NCBI RefSeq assembly: GCF_000276665.1 | Contig: NW_004955404.1 | Coordinates: 33,837,649 to 33,901,648, forward strand | DNA length: 64,000 bases | Direction: 5' to 3' | DNA from: Chinchilla lanigera | Lineage: Eukaryota > Chordata > Mammalia > Rodentia > Chinchillidae | Part shown: positions 1 to 11,900 of the stretch, in pieces | Layout of the letters: each line of letters opens with the position of its first letter | How positions within the stretch are numbered: the first letter of the stretch is position 1 | Translations under genes and position numbers: made by a program | The notes under the pieces: model-generated | The model's input: only the letters and a program-made list of their open reading frames with translations | Database searches by the model: none | Told to the model about the DNA's origin: nothing

Positions 1-275
1 GGCGGCGGCCGGCCTAAGGGCCGGTGTGCAACAGCGCTTGCCGCCACATAGCTCCCCATATGCTGGGGGCCCTCCCTCCGGGGACCTACGAGGCAGGAAG
101 CTAGCCAGCCGGAAGACTGGCGCTCCCCGCCCATGGCTCCCTGTGCCCCGGAAGCCCTCCTTCTGGGGGCCTACAAGGCAGGGAGTGAGCCGCCAGTCCG
201 AAGACTGGCACTCCCCACCCGTGACTCCCCTTGCGCTGGGGGCCATCCCTCTGGGGGCCTACGAGGCAGGAGCTA
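1..275. repeat. GC-rich minisatellite, about three 85-88 bp units
   Basis: The block CCTACGAGGCAGG recurs at about 85, 170 (one change) and 258, with similar sequence between copies, including GGAAGACTGGC / CGAAGACTGGC and a CTCCCC(A/G)CCC run. The array is truncated by the window edge, so its full length is unknown. An open frame across it is a product of the repeat. No match to a known family. Confidence 0.7.
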
Positions 276-810
276 AGGCATTTTGAAAAGACATCCTGAA
301 GAAGTTTTTCTTTATTTCTTGTAAACTTGGTCCCAATGCTACTACTTTAGGTGTTACCAGGCCAGAAGACGAGCTCTTTCATGTGTGAACCCTCCAAATA
401 TTTGTGGGGAGTTATAGCCTAGCACAATAGGGCATCACTGAATTGTTCCATGGGTTAGATCACTTTCCCCTGAAGGTCTTCTAGTTTCACACTTGGGTTC
501 CAGGGTTTCAGCACAGTACTACAGGTAAGGTAATCACCAAACCACATTCTAATTTCTATTACTGTAGGGTAAGATCTCCATATTGAAACCTCCAGTCATT
601 TTCACAGTTCACATCTAAAACTATCACGCCACTGAAGGTTTCTGAATCCAAGTGTATGTTCTTATGTGTATTCCATGAAATTCACTCAGCTCATTAATTA
701 TGTCTGAAAAGATTTATTAGATCTTCAATTTGTCACACAATTTATTTGTCACTCTTCTGTTTTATACCAAATTAGTTAAACATGTGAGTTTTGTATTTTA
801 AGTTTGTTTT

Positions 811-888
811 GGGGCAGGGCTAGGGATTAAACTCAGGGTCTCATACATGCTAGGTCAGTCTTCTTCGACTGAGCTATACCCAGAGCCC
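811..888 (-). mobile_element. Old ID-type SINE fragment
   Basis: Reverse-complement ID/tRNA-Ala-like sequence: GACTGAGCTATACCCAGAGCCC is the complement of the A-box start, and a degraded B-box precedes it. Diverged. Confidence 0.55.
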
Positions 889-927
889 AAATTTTCGATG
901 TATATATTGCTTATATCAAAAATTAGA

Positions 928-1248
928 AGCTGGGCACAGTGGTACATACCTTCTACTTGGGAGGCTGAGTCAGAAAGACCACTTGAGCCCAAGAGTTAAG
1001 GCCAGCCTGGGCAACATAGGGAGACCCCATCTCAAATCACAAATAAATCCTCAGGTCTTCACTTACCAATTAAATGAACTACTGCTGCACATGGTAGTAT
1101 ATACCTAGAATTCCAGCACTCGGGAGGCAGAAACAGAAGGATCACCAAGAGTTTGGGGCCAGTATGGGCTGCATAGTGAGCTCATGGGCAGCCTGAACCA
1201 CATAGTGAGATCCTGTCTCAAAAAAACCCTCAAAACCAAACCAAAACA
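928..1248 (+). mobile_element. Two diverged B1 SINEs in tandem
   Basis: Copy one (928-1038) runs GCTGGGCACAGTGG to ATCTCAAATC. Copy two (about 1084-1248) holds CCAGCACTCGGGAGG and ends CCTGTCTCAAAA with an A-rich tail. The second carries the longer B1 form with an internal duplication. Confidence 0.8.
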
Positions 1249-1457
1249 ACAATAGGAAAAAAAAAAAAACCACTCAGTTTAATTTTTAATTTCAAAAGTT
1301 TATTCATTTGTGAAAGATATATAAGGAAGCTATACTATTTTAGCAACTTTTCTATATGAAATTATTTCAGAATTTTAAAGACCTTGCAATGTGTACCAAT
1401 AAGAAATAAAAACTGAAAAAAATAGCCACTCTCAACCCTGCAAGCAGTCAAACCATT

Positions 1458-1928
1458 TAAAATTTAGTAGTCAACTAAATTTTACTGACACCCTAAGTAG
1501 GCACCCATCATCTCGAGGTGGAGGACTGAACCTCCTTGACCCACCCCTTCCAGGAAAGTCCCTTGTGCACTTGCTACGTGACTGGTTTCCCCATTTGATC
1601 CCCATTTAATCAATATTACCCTAGCGACTATACTTGTGTACTTATTGCCTATCATAGTTTTCTCCTGCCTCATACCCACCCTATGATTTGCCACTGGATC
1701 AGTACTACCTAAGCAACTATACTTGTAATCTTATTGATTGATTATAGTTCTGTCCCACCTCCAGCCTGGCTCCCCTTGTGGCTTTGCTCAATAAAACACC
1801 CTTGAGAAGCAGAGTTGGTGGGCAACCCACCTTCTGGGCCCCCTTCTGTCCCCCTCAGACAGACGCTTTCTTTCTTTCATTCAATAAATTCTTCCTACTC
1901 TTAAAAGAAAAATGAAATAAAATTTAGT
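1458..1928 (+). mobile_element. LTR-like retroposed element with 11-bp flanking repeats
   Basis: TAAAATTTAGT occurs at 1458-1468 and 1918-1928. Between them lies sequence with retroviral-LTR character: a polyadenylation region (CTTTGCTCAATAAAACACC), a C/T-rich stretch, and an 89-bp internal duplication (ATCAATATTA at 1609, ATCAGTACTA at 1698) like U3 enhancer repeats. The right end is A-rich. No coding capacity is apparent. An 11-bp duplication plus an A-rich end suggests LINE-mediated insertion rather than integrase. Confidence 0.5.
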
Positions 1929-2154
1929 GTTCAATAAGGTAAAGACAGTTAATGCTCACTAGTGATTCTCATTTTAATAAGCCCATTAAAAAGAAACATC
2001 TCTTTGCAATGATAAAGATAAATTAATCTTTTTCTTGCCTTCTTTATAATAAACAATTTTTTTTAACAAACATAATTTTGAAAAATGAACTGGGGAATGT
2101 ACAGCAACTCTGGAATTAAATTCTGTGGTTTTTCTAAAGTGTAGTGGATTGATA

Positions 2155-2990
2155 ACTGGCGGTCAATTTATAATCCCCAGCTGAACTGAGTAAGCATGGT
2201 GCTGGCTGTGGGAGGCCCACCTGAGGATTGTTGCCAGCAGCATAAGAGGCAGAACTGGAGAAGGCTGCAAGGCTGTTGGGAGCTGAGAAGGGCTATCGGG
2301 AGCTGTTGGTTCTCTTGGAGGAGCTTGTCATGCTGGCTTTCCTGATGAACTTGGCTGTTTTCATCCTGCGAGGAGCTTGGGACCTCGCGGGCACTGAGGA
2401 TAGCTTCGGTTCACTTTGGGGAAGCTCTGGTCCTCACACTGAGCATTGCTTCCTGGCTCTGGAGGGGAAGATGGTGCACTGCCAGGGTCCCGAAGAAGCT
2501 TGTGGCATTGGCTTTGATGGGAACTTGGCTATCTTATCGGAGGAGCTTGGGACCTCACCGTGGCTGAGGATGGCTGTGGGACCTTTCAGGGGAGCCCTGG
2601 TTCTTCTGAGCATTGCTTCCTGGCTCCAGTGCAGATCCCTCAGCCTGCTAGCACAGATCTTTCATCCCGCTGGCAGACTTCCTAGATTCCACCACTGACC
2701 TTTGGGCCTTCACAGTGCAGATCTGTGAAACAGGCCTGCATGAGACATTGTCGTGGACTCTGGGCCTCCAGTTGGATTCATGGGAGGCACTGTTATGAGC
2801 TCTAGGTCTTCAGCTGGACTCATGCAGCACATTTCCATGGGATCCAGCCCCTTGGCTAGTTTCCTTGGTCTTAGTGTGTGGACAGATTTCCTGCACTCTC
2901 TTGTATATCATTCTTTGAGTGACTATTATAAATAATCTTATAAAATATGTATCCTGTATTATTTGTTTCCCCCTGCAAAAATAAGCCCCA
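2155..2990 (+). repeat. Unclassified repeat-like block with internal duplications
   Basis: This moderately GC-rich block contains a duplicated segment about 175 bp apart: GAGGAGCTTGGGACCTC occurs near 2370 and 2540, each preceded by a GGCTTT...AACTTGGCT match. A second shorter duplication lies near 2750-2830. An open frame at 2276-2698 spans the first duplication; its product is low-complexity and resembles nothing I know. The block may be an LTR or non-autonomous retroelement. Confidence 0.4.
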
Positions 2991-3480
2991 AACCGACACA
3001 TACAGTAAAACATTTATCTCTCTATGGTTAGCAATTCTACTTCTAGGTATTTACCCAAGAGAAACAAAAATATGCTCACAAAAAGCCTGTGTACAAATGT
3101 ACACAGCAGCTTTATTTACGGTAACTACAAATAGGGAACAGTGCAGTGTCCATCAACAAGCGAATATAGTAAATTGGAGTGCAATAAGAAAGGAATTACT
3201 CATACAGTAACAAAATGAATGAAACATGATGTTGCCTCAAAGAGGCTAGACACAAAAGAGTATGTTCTATGTACTTCTATTTACTTTTAGTCTAAGGAGA
3301 GCACAACTGAATTACGGTGACAGAAATCAAAAAGTGGTTGCCTCTTGGGGGTAGTGGATGGGACAGGCTGAAATAGGTATAAGGGAACCCTGTGGAATAA
3401 CGTGATGTTCAGTATCACGTTTTCAATATGTAATAATTATATGTTGCAAAAATAATGCATGTCATACTTAAAATTATATT
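2990..3480 (+). mobile_element. Old L1 3'-end fragment
   Basis: The order of motifs matches the end of L1 ORF2 and its 3' region: TTTACCCAAGAGAAA, ACACAGCAGCTTTATTTACGG, GTGTCCATCAACAAGCGAA. Heavily diverged, so an ancient L1M-type copy. Confidence 0.65.
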
Positions 3481-3559
3481 TCTATTAAAATATTTTTTCT
3501 ACAAGAAAAAGTAATAGAAATAGAAACAAGTTTTAACATTGCAGTTTGCAGGATGCTTA

Positions 3560-3751
<192 letters not shown>

Positions 3752-4854
3752 TTATCTTAAGGATGCACTGGAGGTTGGTGATGTGACGTGCATCTGTATT
3801 ACATCAATCTGCCCAGTGTGCTGAGGATCTTGTGCAGCATGCAACTAATAATAGAGGTGCAACCCTGGTCTATCTCTAAATGTCAGAACTAGACTGGACA
3901 ATAAAATTTTATTTTTAAAATTTTTCACAGGCAATGTCACTCATGAAAGCTACAGGTTGAAATATCTCTCCGTAACTTTTTTCCACATGGATTAGAGGAC
4001 AGTCTAAACATTATATATTTTAGCTCACTTAATCCTTATCATAATTCATTGAGGTAGGTGTAATCACTCACATCCACACAAAAAACAGAGGTTTCAGGAA
4101 GTTAGTAAGAGTTTTATAAAATATAGTATGTGAAAGTTATACTAATTGAGATAAAAGAAAGAGGGAATGAAGTCTGGGATATGAGCAGCTGAAACCATGG
4201 ACCTTGGAATCTCTGTAGTGAAAGAGAAAAAGCAAGGAAGACAGAAAGGCTGATCAACCAAGAGACAGCAGAAAGGACAAAGGACTGGAGGTCCTGATAA
4301 GATGACAAACGGATTAAGCGCTGGTAGCTGTATGTGTACGACGGAACATTAGAGATTGCTGTTGGGGAGTGGAGATTTGGAAATAGAACAGTACTTTGTG
4401 GCAGAAATGTAGTTGATGACAAGACAGGATAGGATCATTAGAGTGGTTAAGTGAGGCAGAGCTGAGATGAACTAATATTCATGTAGGGACTGAGAAATAA
4501 TATGCCAGGGTATTAGACAAAGTAATCCAGTTTCAGTGGTGGTGACATTAGAAACTGCAATTGACCTTTAAAAAAATTGCATTTAGTGACAGTTAAAAGT
4601 GAATGTCCAAAAAATGGAAGGCAACAATAATAATTAGTAGGTTATTCAGCAAGGTATCTAAGATCAAATTCTATTTGTGTTTTAATAAGGATGAAACTCA
4701 AAAAATTACAACAGTAAGCTTCTTTCAGAATCAGTTTTTTTAAAAATCCTTTCCTAACGAGTTCTAATATAAACAAATACAAAGTATAACATAATTTTGT
4801 TCGTTTAATCCCTACAAATCCCTTCCGTTGTATTTTCTTTATTTTGTTCAATCA

Positions 4855-4920
4855 GATTTCTTGGTACATTTTAGATATACATAGTGATCACATTCCTCAT
4901 AGAGAATTTGTACCTGTACA
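4855..4920 (-). repeat. Dispersed short repeat, copy 1
   Basis: TTGGTACATTTTAGATATACATAG and the following GATCACATTC...CATAGAGAATTTGTA match, with a few changes, the insertion at 8802-8870. No clear target duplication is seen here. Confidence 0.6.
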
Positions 4921-5004
4921 TGATATAACTTGATATAACATGATATAACTAGTCTTTTACATGGCAATGCTAACAAATTTAAAATTTTAAATATCTCAGT
5001 CATT

Positions 5005-5080
5005 AGAGTTTGTGTGTCAGAAAAAAATAAAAGAGTTAATAAACTCATAAAATAAGAGTTTGTGTGTCAGAAAAAAATAA
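5005..5080. repeat. 26-bp direct repeat, 50-bp period
   Basis: AGAGTTTGTGTGTCAG followed by AAAAAAATAA is identical at 5005-5030 and 5055-5080. A small local duplication. Confidence 0.85.
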
Positions 5081-6149
5081 ACCAAAACCTAGAGCAAGGT
5101 AACTTCTTTAAAACAAGATAAACTACTTTTGCAGTTTTATAATTTTGTATTTATTTTGTACTTGTTATCTAAGTGGAAATGTATTTTAAAATAGTTATTA
5201 CAAAATGGCATTTTGATTGTTTTTGCTTTGTCTTGTTTTTGTCTATGTTGTTGGTATTCTGCTATTGCTCTTTTTTATTATTCTCTTCAAAATAAAAGTA
5301 ATGGCATTTTGCTATTTTCTGAATTCATCCTGATTGCAATGATCTTCAGAAATACTCTATTATAAAAACAGACAAAACATGAAAATTAATTTTAGAGACA
5401 ATAATATTCTCAAAATATATCGAACATTTCTCTATCTTTAATTCCTAGATGGCCTAAATATTTTAAATAGTAAATCACCACAGACAGGTTTCAATTTGTT
5501 TCTCAAACACAGTCATGTTATTTTATATGTTATTTCAGTAATAGAATTACAAGTAGATCATATTTGTGGTACTAATTAAACATGAATACTTGGTTGGCAG
5601 ATGGAGAAACTTCAGTCCCTAACTATATTTCCTTGTATCAGTGACACTGGAAATAAGACCAAGCCACGGAGAAATGAAATAAAACCCAGAACAAACTAAC
5701 ATTAGGGCTTGTAAGAAGATGTATGGTTAGAGGGTACTAACACATATACCATGTCACGATCTGTTCATCCAGCTAAATGTAAGTGCTGTGTAAAAGCATA
5801 AACAAAACTCTAAGGTCACAAAGAGAAGTTTATTATTTTTAACTGGAGTAAGATAGATAAGGGAATGAAGGAAAATATTTCAAAAGGTGAGATATTAGCT
5901 AAACCTTGAATTGGAAAGGCAATTCAGAAGGAGGAAACAAAAATTGATAGGGAAAATTCCAGAAGCTAAGGGTCCTATGAACAAGTCCTCTAAAATGCTT
6001 ATGGGTAAGAGTTCTGTGCAGAGCCATTCTCATTAGGCAGCACCCCTTCCACATCTACTTCACAACTGCAGTTGTACACTTCCTTCAATATCATCAATTA
6101 ACGTGATTCCAGCTCATCTCAGAGGTTAAACGATGCATTATTCTTCCAC

Positions 6150-6425
6150 TGACGATATTAGTAACAGCAAACGTATGGTGTTCATCACAGGTCGGAGCTG
6201 CTCTAGGTACTTCACACATACTAACTTGCTTAGCTGCCACAACAATCACATAAGCTGTAGATGTACATTACCTCCATTTTACAAGGGGGAAGACTAAAAC
6301 ACCAAGAGGTTAAACACTGGCCTAATGTCACACAGCAAGGTAAGCTACGAAGCCTGAATGTGAACCCAAGCACTCTAGCTCCAGAACCTGTACCCTGGAT
6401 CATACTATGGTATCCTTCTGCTCCC
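6150..6425 (-). mobile_element. MIR SINE
   Basis: Clear reverse-complement MIR: CTCCATTTTACAAGGGGGAAGA, AGAGGTTAAACACTGGCCTAA, TCACACAGCAAGG and GCTCCAGAACCTGTACCC in the correct order. An ancient tRNA-derived SINE. Confidence 0.85.
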
Positions 6426-6509
6426 CCATTTTTTTGATAGGGTGTGACCGTTAATCGTGATATACAACTTCACTGGATTAATAAATGACGAATAGATTAG
6501 TAAGGCGTG

Positions 6510-6715
6510 CTTGTGGGCGCGTTTAGGTATGGGCCCAGTTAGGAACCAGGCCACACAGCAAGGGCCAAGGCAGACAGGCAGGCAAAGCTTCGTCTACATT
6601 CCCCATCATTTACATTACCACCTGTGTGCTGCCGCCTGTCAGTCCAGCAGCCACATTAGATTCTCACAGGGGTGTGAACTCTGCTCTTGCTTCACAGACA
6701 GTTCTTCTTGGGATA
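6510..6715 (+). mobile_element. MER1-like hAT-Charlie fragment
   Basis: GGAACCAGGCCACACAGCA, CCTGTCAGTCCAGCAGCCAC and ATTAGATTCTCACAGGGGTGTGAAC match the MER1 non-autonomous hAT family as recalled. Diverged; no autonomous coding. Confidence 0.65.
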
Positions 6716-7189
6716 TTCTGACATAATGAGATTTACAGTATGTGCCCAGAGTAGATGGCACAAACATGTTAAATAAAACGCAGGTGGAAAAGGACTGTGA
6801 ATATACTACACACTTGGTTTTACGGTTCAATGTGCAATATGTTCTTTCAGAATTTAGACAGATTTGATAAAACACCAGACAGATTACATTCCTGCCCCAG
6901 ATAAAACAATTACTTCCATACAACTAATAAATAACATATTTCTAAATGTTAAATGAATTAGAAAATATAACAAACACAGTTACAGAGAAGATAGCAGAAA
7001 GCCAAATTTTCTCAAAAGAGAAACTTAAGACACCAACAGAAGCTATCTATAACACATATACATTAATGAAGCTCAGGTTTTAAAAGCCCAAACTGAGTCT
7101 ACAAGTAAATGTCATTATACCAGGGAGAGATGCTGGAAGTTAGCCAGCTGGCCAGTATCATATCAAATGCTTCTAATACAAAAATCCCC

Positions 7190-7485
7190 AAACTCTCAGT
7201 ATCTGCAAGAGATTGGTTCCAGGACACCCTCACAGCTCTAGTCCTGTGGGTACCAGAACCCAGGGACGCTCAAAATGGTGCAGTATAGCATATAAGCTAT
7301 AAATATCCTTCTACACAGGTTTAAATCACCTCCAAATTACTTATAGTTATTATATTGTATTGTTTGGGAAATAATGACAGGAAAAGTCTATATATTTTTA
7401 GTACAATGTAGTTTGTTTTCAAAATATTTTCATCTGTAGTTGGCTGAATCAGCAGATATGGAAGCTGCACATACAGAGGGACTAG
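7190..7485 (+). mobile_element. MER2-type (Tigger) DNA transposon relic
   Basis: Begins CTCTCAGTATCTGCAAGAG and GATTGGTTCCAGGAC, and ends GTTGGCTGAATC...GAAGCTGCACATACAGAGGGACTA. These are the two inverted ends of MER2, with TATTGTATTGTTTGGGAAATAATG between. Target site TA at the right end. Confidence 0.75.
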
Positions 7486-8762
7486 TATATATCATCCTTA
7501 AAAGTACTTTCATAAGTACAGCTAGTGTTTGCTCCCCGAACTATGTTTTACATCATTCTTTCAGACTGATTCCAACTAGCTCCACCTCCCTACACCTCCT
7601 ATTTGTTATGTTTATGTGTGGGAGTTATATTCAGAGGGAAGATGGGAGGAGAGAGTAATTTTAATCCAATATGAAATGCAAAGGGAAAGTGAAGATCTTA
7701 GTATGGTTGGTTACTACTTGCTTTGGTCTGGTTACTAGAGAAACCACAAATGTAGTTTTCAACCTTTTTTTTATAGCAAAAGAGGGTGCTATCGTAATGA
7801 TAACTGAGAAGCAGGCACAAACTACTATAGAATTTTCTTGGGCAAACTGGGAGATACGGCTAAATTATAACATTCAAAGAAGAAATTTAAACAAGTTCTC
7901 AACCATTTAATAAGCAGACTTTAATGTTATAAAACAGGCACGTTTCATATGTAACAATGCCATTTGTGCAACAGATGATTTAATACACACCATTTATCCA
8001 AAAATATCTCACAACTCAAATACCTCAGAATAAAACGTACATAAGAACACACTACTAGACAGGAAGGTATGTATGTTCTCACTTCTACAAGATGAAGTTC
8101 ACAATACCAATAGGCCAAATCTAAATTTGTATCTGCAAACTGGTAAGAGAAATCTCAGAAGAATGAAAAAGACTGGGAACTTTTGAAATTCTAATAGGAA
8201 CAAACGAGACTTGGGCGATGGCATGAGCATGTCTGAGCCTGAACAAACACCAACAATGCCTTAGAACTTGAAATTTACCAGGAGTAAATGGGAAGCAAAC
8301 ATGGCTGTCTGAGGAGCTCAGCAGGTACAACCAAGCAGTTGCTTTCTTCTGCCTCCATGTGAAACTATTTTTGCTTAATAGAAGTAGGTATTTTTTTCCT
8401 AGTTAGAACAAGAAGGAACACAAGTAGCTGCTCACTTTACAAGATAAGCTCACTTATAGGGAAAATGAATTAATTATCTCCACCTCCATATTATTCTCCT
8501 TGGACAAAACATAAAACTGCTAACTTCTGTATCTGATGCTTTTGTTTTGTAAGATGGTATACAACGTAAGAGTTATAAGTAGGTTATCTTTGTTTATAAC
8601 CAATGATCAATAATTTTACCTTTAATTAACATGGGTAGTCCAAAAGTGAATAAGATATAAAAACAAAATAAATAAAGTACAAATCTTATTTAATACATTT
8701 TCTTGGGGGAAGTTATGCAGTTTAAGATTAGAAAGTTTTTGAGATCACTGTTGGCTAATCAT
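7486..8762 (-). other. PIBF1 intron 9: no recognised feature
   Basis: AT-rich unique-looking intronic sequence. Short open frames on both strands show no familiar protein. Confidence 0.5.
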
Positions 8763-9168
8763 GCTACATATCTGTCTCCTCCAAAACTCATGCTGAAATT
8801 TTTTTCGATCACATTTTATTGGTACATTTTAGATATGCGTAACGATCACATTCAACACAGAGAATCTGTATCATGTTGAAATTTAACTGCTACTGTAGCA
8901 GTATTAAAAGTTGAGATCTTTAAGAGGTGAGCAGGCCACGAGGAAGAAGCCCCTCTAAGTGGAATTTATGCCACTATTAAAGCATAAACTTGCCTGCTCT
9001 TGCTCATTCTCTTGCCTTTGGGCTCTGTAACTCGATGATGTAGGACAAAGACCCTTACTGGCACCTTGCTTTGCCTTGGTACTGAGTTGCTGGCACCTTG
9101 CTATTGAGCGCCTCTGCCTAATACAGTGAACCTACAAATTCCTGTTTATTATAAATTACCCACTCTTA
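8763..9168 (+). mobile_element. MaLR (MST-like) LTR, interrupted
   Basis: TGCTACATATCTGTCTCCTCC, then GAAATTTAACTGCTACTGTAGCAG, TTAAGAGGTGAGCAGGCC and TTATAAATTACCCACTCTTA follow the order of mammalian MaLR LTRs. The element is split at 8802-8870 by a short insertion and is followed by a B1-ID composite. No coding sequence. Confidence 0.7.
8788..8884 (-). mobile_element. 69-bp retroposed insertion with 14-bp target duplication
   Basis: TCATGCTGAAATTT (8788-8801) and TCATGTTGAAATTT (8871-8884) flank 8802-8870. On the minus strand the insert ends ACCAATAAAATGTGATCGAAAAA, a polyadenylation signal followed by an A-run. It therefore looks like the extreme 3' end of a retroposed transcript. Related to 4855-4920. 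Confidence 0.7.
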
Positions 9169-9171
9169 CCT

Positions 9172-9360
9172 AAGATAGTGGCACACGCCTGTAAGAGAAG
9201 AACTCTGAGAAGCTGAGGCAGGAGGATCAATGAATGTAAACCCAGCCTAGCAACTTAGTGACTTAGCAAGACTCTGTCTTAAAATAAAAAGGACTGGGGA
9301 TGTAGCTCAGTGCAAAGGTCCTGAGTTCAACATCCAGTATAATTAAAAAAAAAAAAAAAG
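9172..9360 (+). mobile_element. B1-ID composite SINE
   Basis: A B1-like left half (GTGGCACACGCCTGTAA...CAAGACTCTGTCTT) is joined through an A-rich linker to an ID half (GACTGGGGATGTAGCTCAGT...GTCCTGAGTTCAACATCCAG) and a poly-A tail. Confidence 0.8.
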
Positions 9361-9668
9361 GACAGGGATGGAGGGTAATACAATGTGACGCACTGGATTC
9401 AATGGCTAGTACTTCTCCCCACAAACACTAAGAAAAACCCACTCAGGTATACAAAATGGGACAAGACATCTGGTACTCAAGCACACTTTTTCATTTTCTA
9501 TGTGAGAAAACTTTGGCTGGAAGTAGACAATTATCTAACCTACATCATATTTAAATGTACATGAAATATTCAACTATACATATGAAAAATTCAAATACAA
9601 AAACATTCATTTAAAATCCATTAATGTGTTGATGCTTACTTAAAAAGTAGCTGATGGAATGAAGGTTG

Positions 9669-10069
9669 TGTTTTAGTTACTTTTCAAGTTGCTGAGACAA
9701 AATATCCAACACCCAAAGTTAAAAGGGAAAAGGTTTATTTAGATCACAGTTTTTAGCAGTTTCAGTCCGTAATCCTCTGGCTCCGGGGCAGAGTGGCTGG
9801 GCAGAGGAGCATCACAGAGTAGAACCATTTCATGCGAAGCAGAAGCAAAAGCAAGCAAGCAAGGGATCTTAACAGCGTCTTTCTGCCCCCTTTATCTTAT
9901 CCAGGCTACCTATGGCAGGTAGCACGCCCTCAATCCTAGTGCCCTTGAGCCTAGCACTGCACCACGAATCAATCCCAGCGTCACATACTCTAGATCCAGC
10001 CACTTCTGAAAAAGCGCCACCTATGACCGCATGAAGCTTTGTGGGGACAATTAGACACAAGCCATAGCA
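9669..10069 (-). mobile_element. MaLR-type solo LTR (family copy 1)
   Basis: On the minus strand it begins TGCTATGGCTTGTGTCTAATTG and ends ...CTTGAAAAGTAACTAAAACA (401 bp, TG...CA). Imperfect 5-bp target duplications GGTTG/AGTTG flank it. It shares start, end and length with the copies at 45232 and 55508. Solo LTR; no viral genes. Confidence 0.75.
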
Positions 10070-10239
10070 AGTTGATATATCAAAATGAAACTAAGTGAAT
10101 CTGCTCGATAGTTAAACAAGTGACTTCTACACACCAGTCACTGTGCTCAGTGCTCAGCAGATTTATTAGAAATCTTGTGTAGGGTTCCATCTAAGCCAAT
10201 AGGCCCTGATCACTTAAAAAAAGTATCAATTCATACTTT

Positions 10240-10740
10240 CATTTGATAAATATACATTGAGCACTTACTACGTACCAGGCACTGGTACATGGGAATCCAG
10301 GACTGAGCAACAGATGAAAATTCCCACTCTTATGGAGGTTACATTCTAGTAGAAAAGAAACGGAAGGTAAATGAACACATAATATGTTAATAGGTCTTAT
10401 CTACTTTGCAGAAAAATAAAGCAGAGAAGGGGCGAGGAGCTCAAAGCAGGGGGAGGACGGATTTTCCAATAGTAAACAGGGTAGTATGAGAAGACCACAA
10501 AGAGCAGGTGACATTTAAGGACCTGAGGAACGTGGGAAAATAGGGCTCTATGGTGTTGTCTGGGAGTAAGTGGTTAAGCAGTGGGCACTGCACACACAAA
10601 GGTCCTAAAGTGGGCGCATGCCTAACTGGAAAAGACGCAGGCGGCCAATGTGTTTTCACCAGTGACCAGAGTAGATTAGTAACAGTAAAACGGGCAGAAA
10701 AACCAGTGCAAGAGAAATAGGTCCCATCAGACCATACCAT
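10240..10740 (-). mobile_element. L2 LINE relic
   Basis: TACATTGAGCACTTACTACG and ACCAGGCACTGGTACATGG, then CTCTTATGGAGGTTACATTCTAG, match reverse-complement L2. The following GAGCTC..GGTCCTAAAGTGGG region fits the same orientation. An open frame here is incidental. Confidence 0.65.
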
Positions 10741-10984
10741 TTAATGGAAAACTAAAAGTTTAGTTTTCTTTTTTCCAAATTTATAAATGCTCTCAGCTGT
10801 TAAGAGTGAAGTACAGTTGGCAAATAAGACTGAGCTTCTTTTCTAAGTAAACTACTTCAAAATTTAGTTTTGATTAAGATCTCTTTAGTCAGTTTCATAG
10901 CTCTGACCAGCTGAAAGTAGTATGCCCTGCAATGTAGAGTCAGGTGTAACTCATTTTATCAATAAGACACTTCTAATAATATGC

Positions 10985-11130
10985 AAATCACACCTTCTAG
11001 GCACCTCAGTTTCCTCATTTATAAAATGGTAGTATTAATCCCTGTCATTTCAGAATATTTGTCCTGATTGATTCTTTTTACAGTATACGTAGTGTTGAGG
11101 ACAACGCTGATGAACACTTAGTACCAACAG
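10985..11130 (+). mobile_element. MIR fragment
   Basis: CACCTCAGTTTCCTCATTTATAAAATGGTAGTATTAAT is the conserved MIR core in forward orientation. Confidence 0.75.
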
Positions 11131-11469
11131 TAGCTACTGTTTGTATGTTAGCTAAATAAAAATATGAAGGTATTCACTTAGAGAATGAGAAATAGGGCAC
11201 TGTGTCCTAAGACTTTATAGTGTGTAAAAGGAAAATGCTAATATTTGTAGTAGCACCCCAGGGAAAACAGAGAAAACTGCTGGAGGGGCTTCAGCAGCTC
11301 ACACCCCACTCTGGCGCATGGACAGCTATCGGGAGGCAGATCTGAGGCACAGCAGAGTCACCAGTAGTAATAAACCCCGTGATGTCAGGCCTCCGTCAGA
11401 ACCGTCACATCTATAAACAATTAGGAACAAAGAGCTATCTTCCTGTTTGAATCTTGTCTGCTACCTGTC

Positions 11470-11900
11470 AGTCAATAGCTGTGCCCTAGCACCCATCATC
11501 ATTCTCTATGGAAGGAGAAAAGCTGGAGTCACTCTCACAGTTCACTCTCTGTGTCCATCACCAGATCTTTGCCAATTCTATGCCTAAGCAGTCTTTAAAC
11601 TCAACTGTTCCTCTTTTTCTACTTCTCATCTTCGCCCAAAGCTCCCAACCAACCTCCCTCACTTGAGACCCCTTTGAACTATAACCCAACCCTCAGTGCA
11701 AGTCCAGTTATAAAAAAATGAGTACATCATGCACGTGACTAAGAGCCACCAAGAATTCCCCAATAAAAGGTACTTTATACATCTGGACTGATCCTACCTT
11801 CTCCGCCTTCCCCACTGCCTACCATATACAATGTAGGTAAATCAAAACTCTTATACGACATGAACTTATCTTGCTTCCTATCTGTAACTCCTTATATACC
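11470..11900 (+). mobile_element. Possible L2 fragment
   Basis: Pyrimidine-rich sequence with CTCAACTGTTCCTC, CCAACCTCCCTCAC and similar runs resembles the L2 3' half. Weakly supported. Confidence 0.35.
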
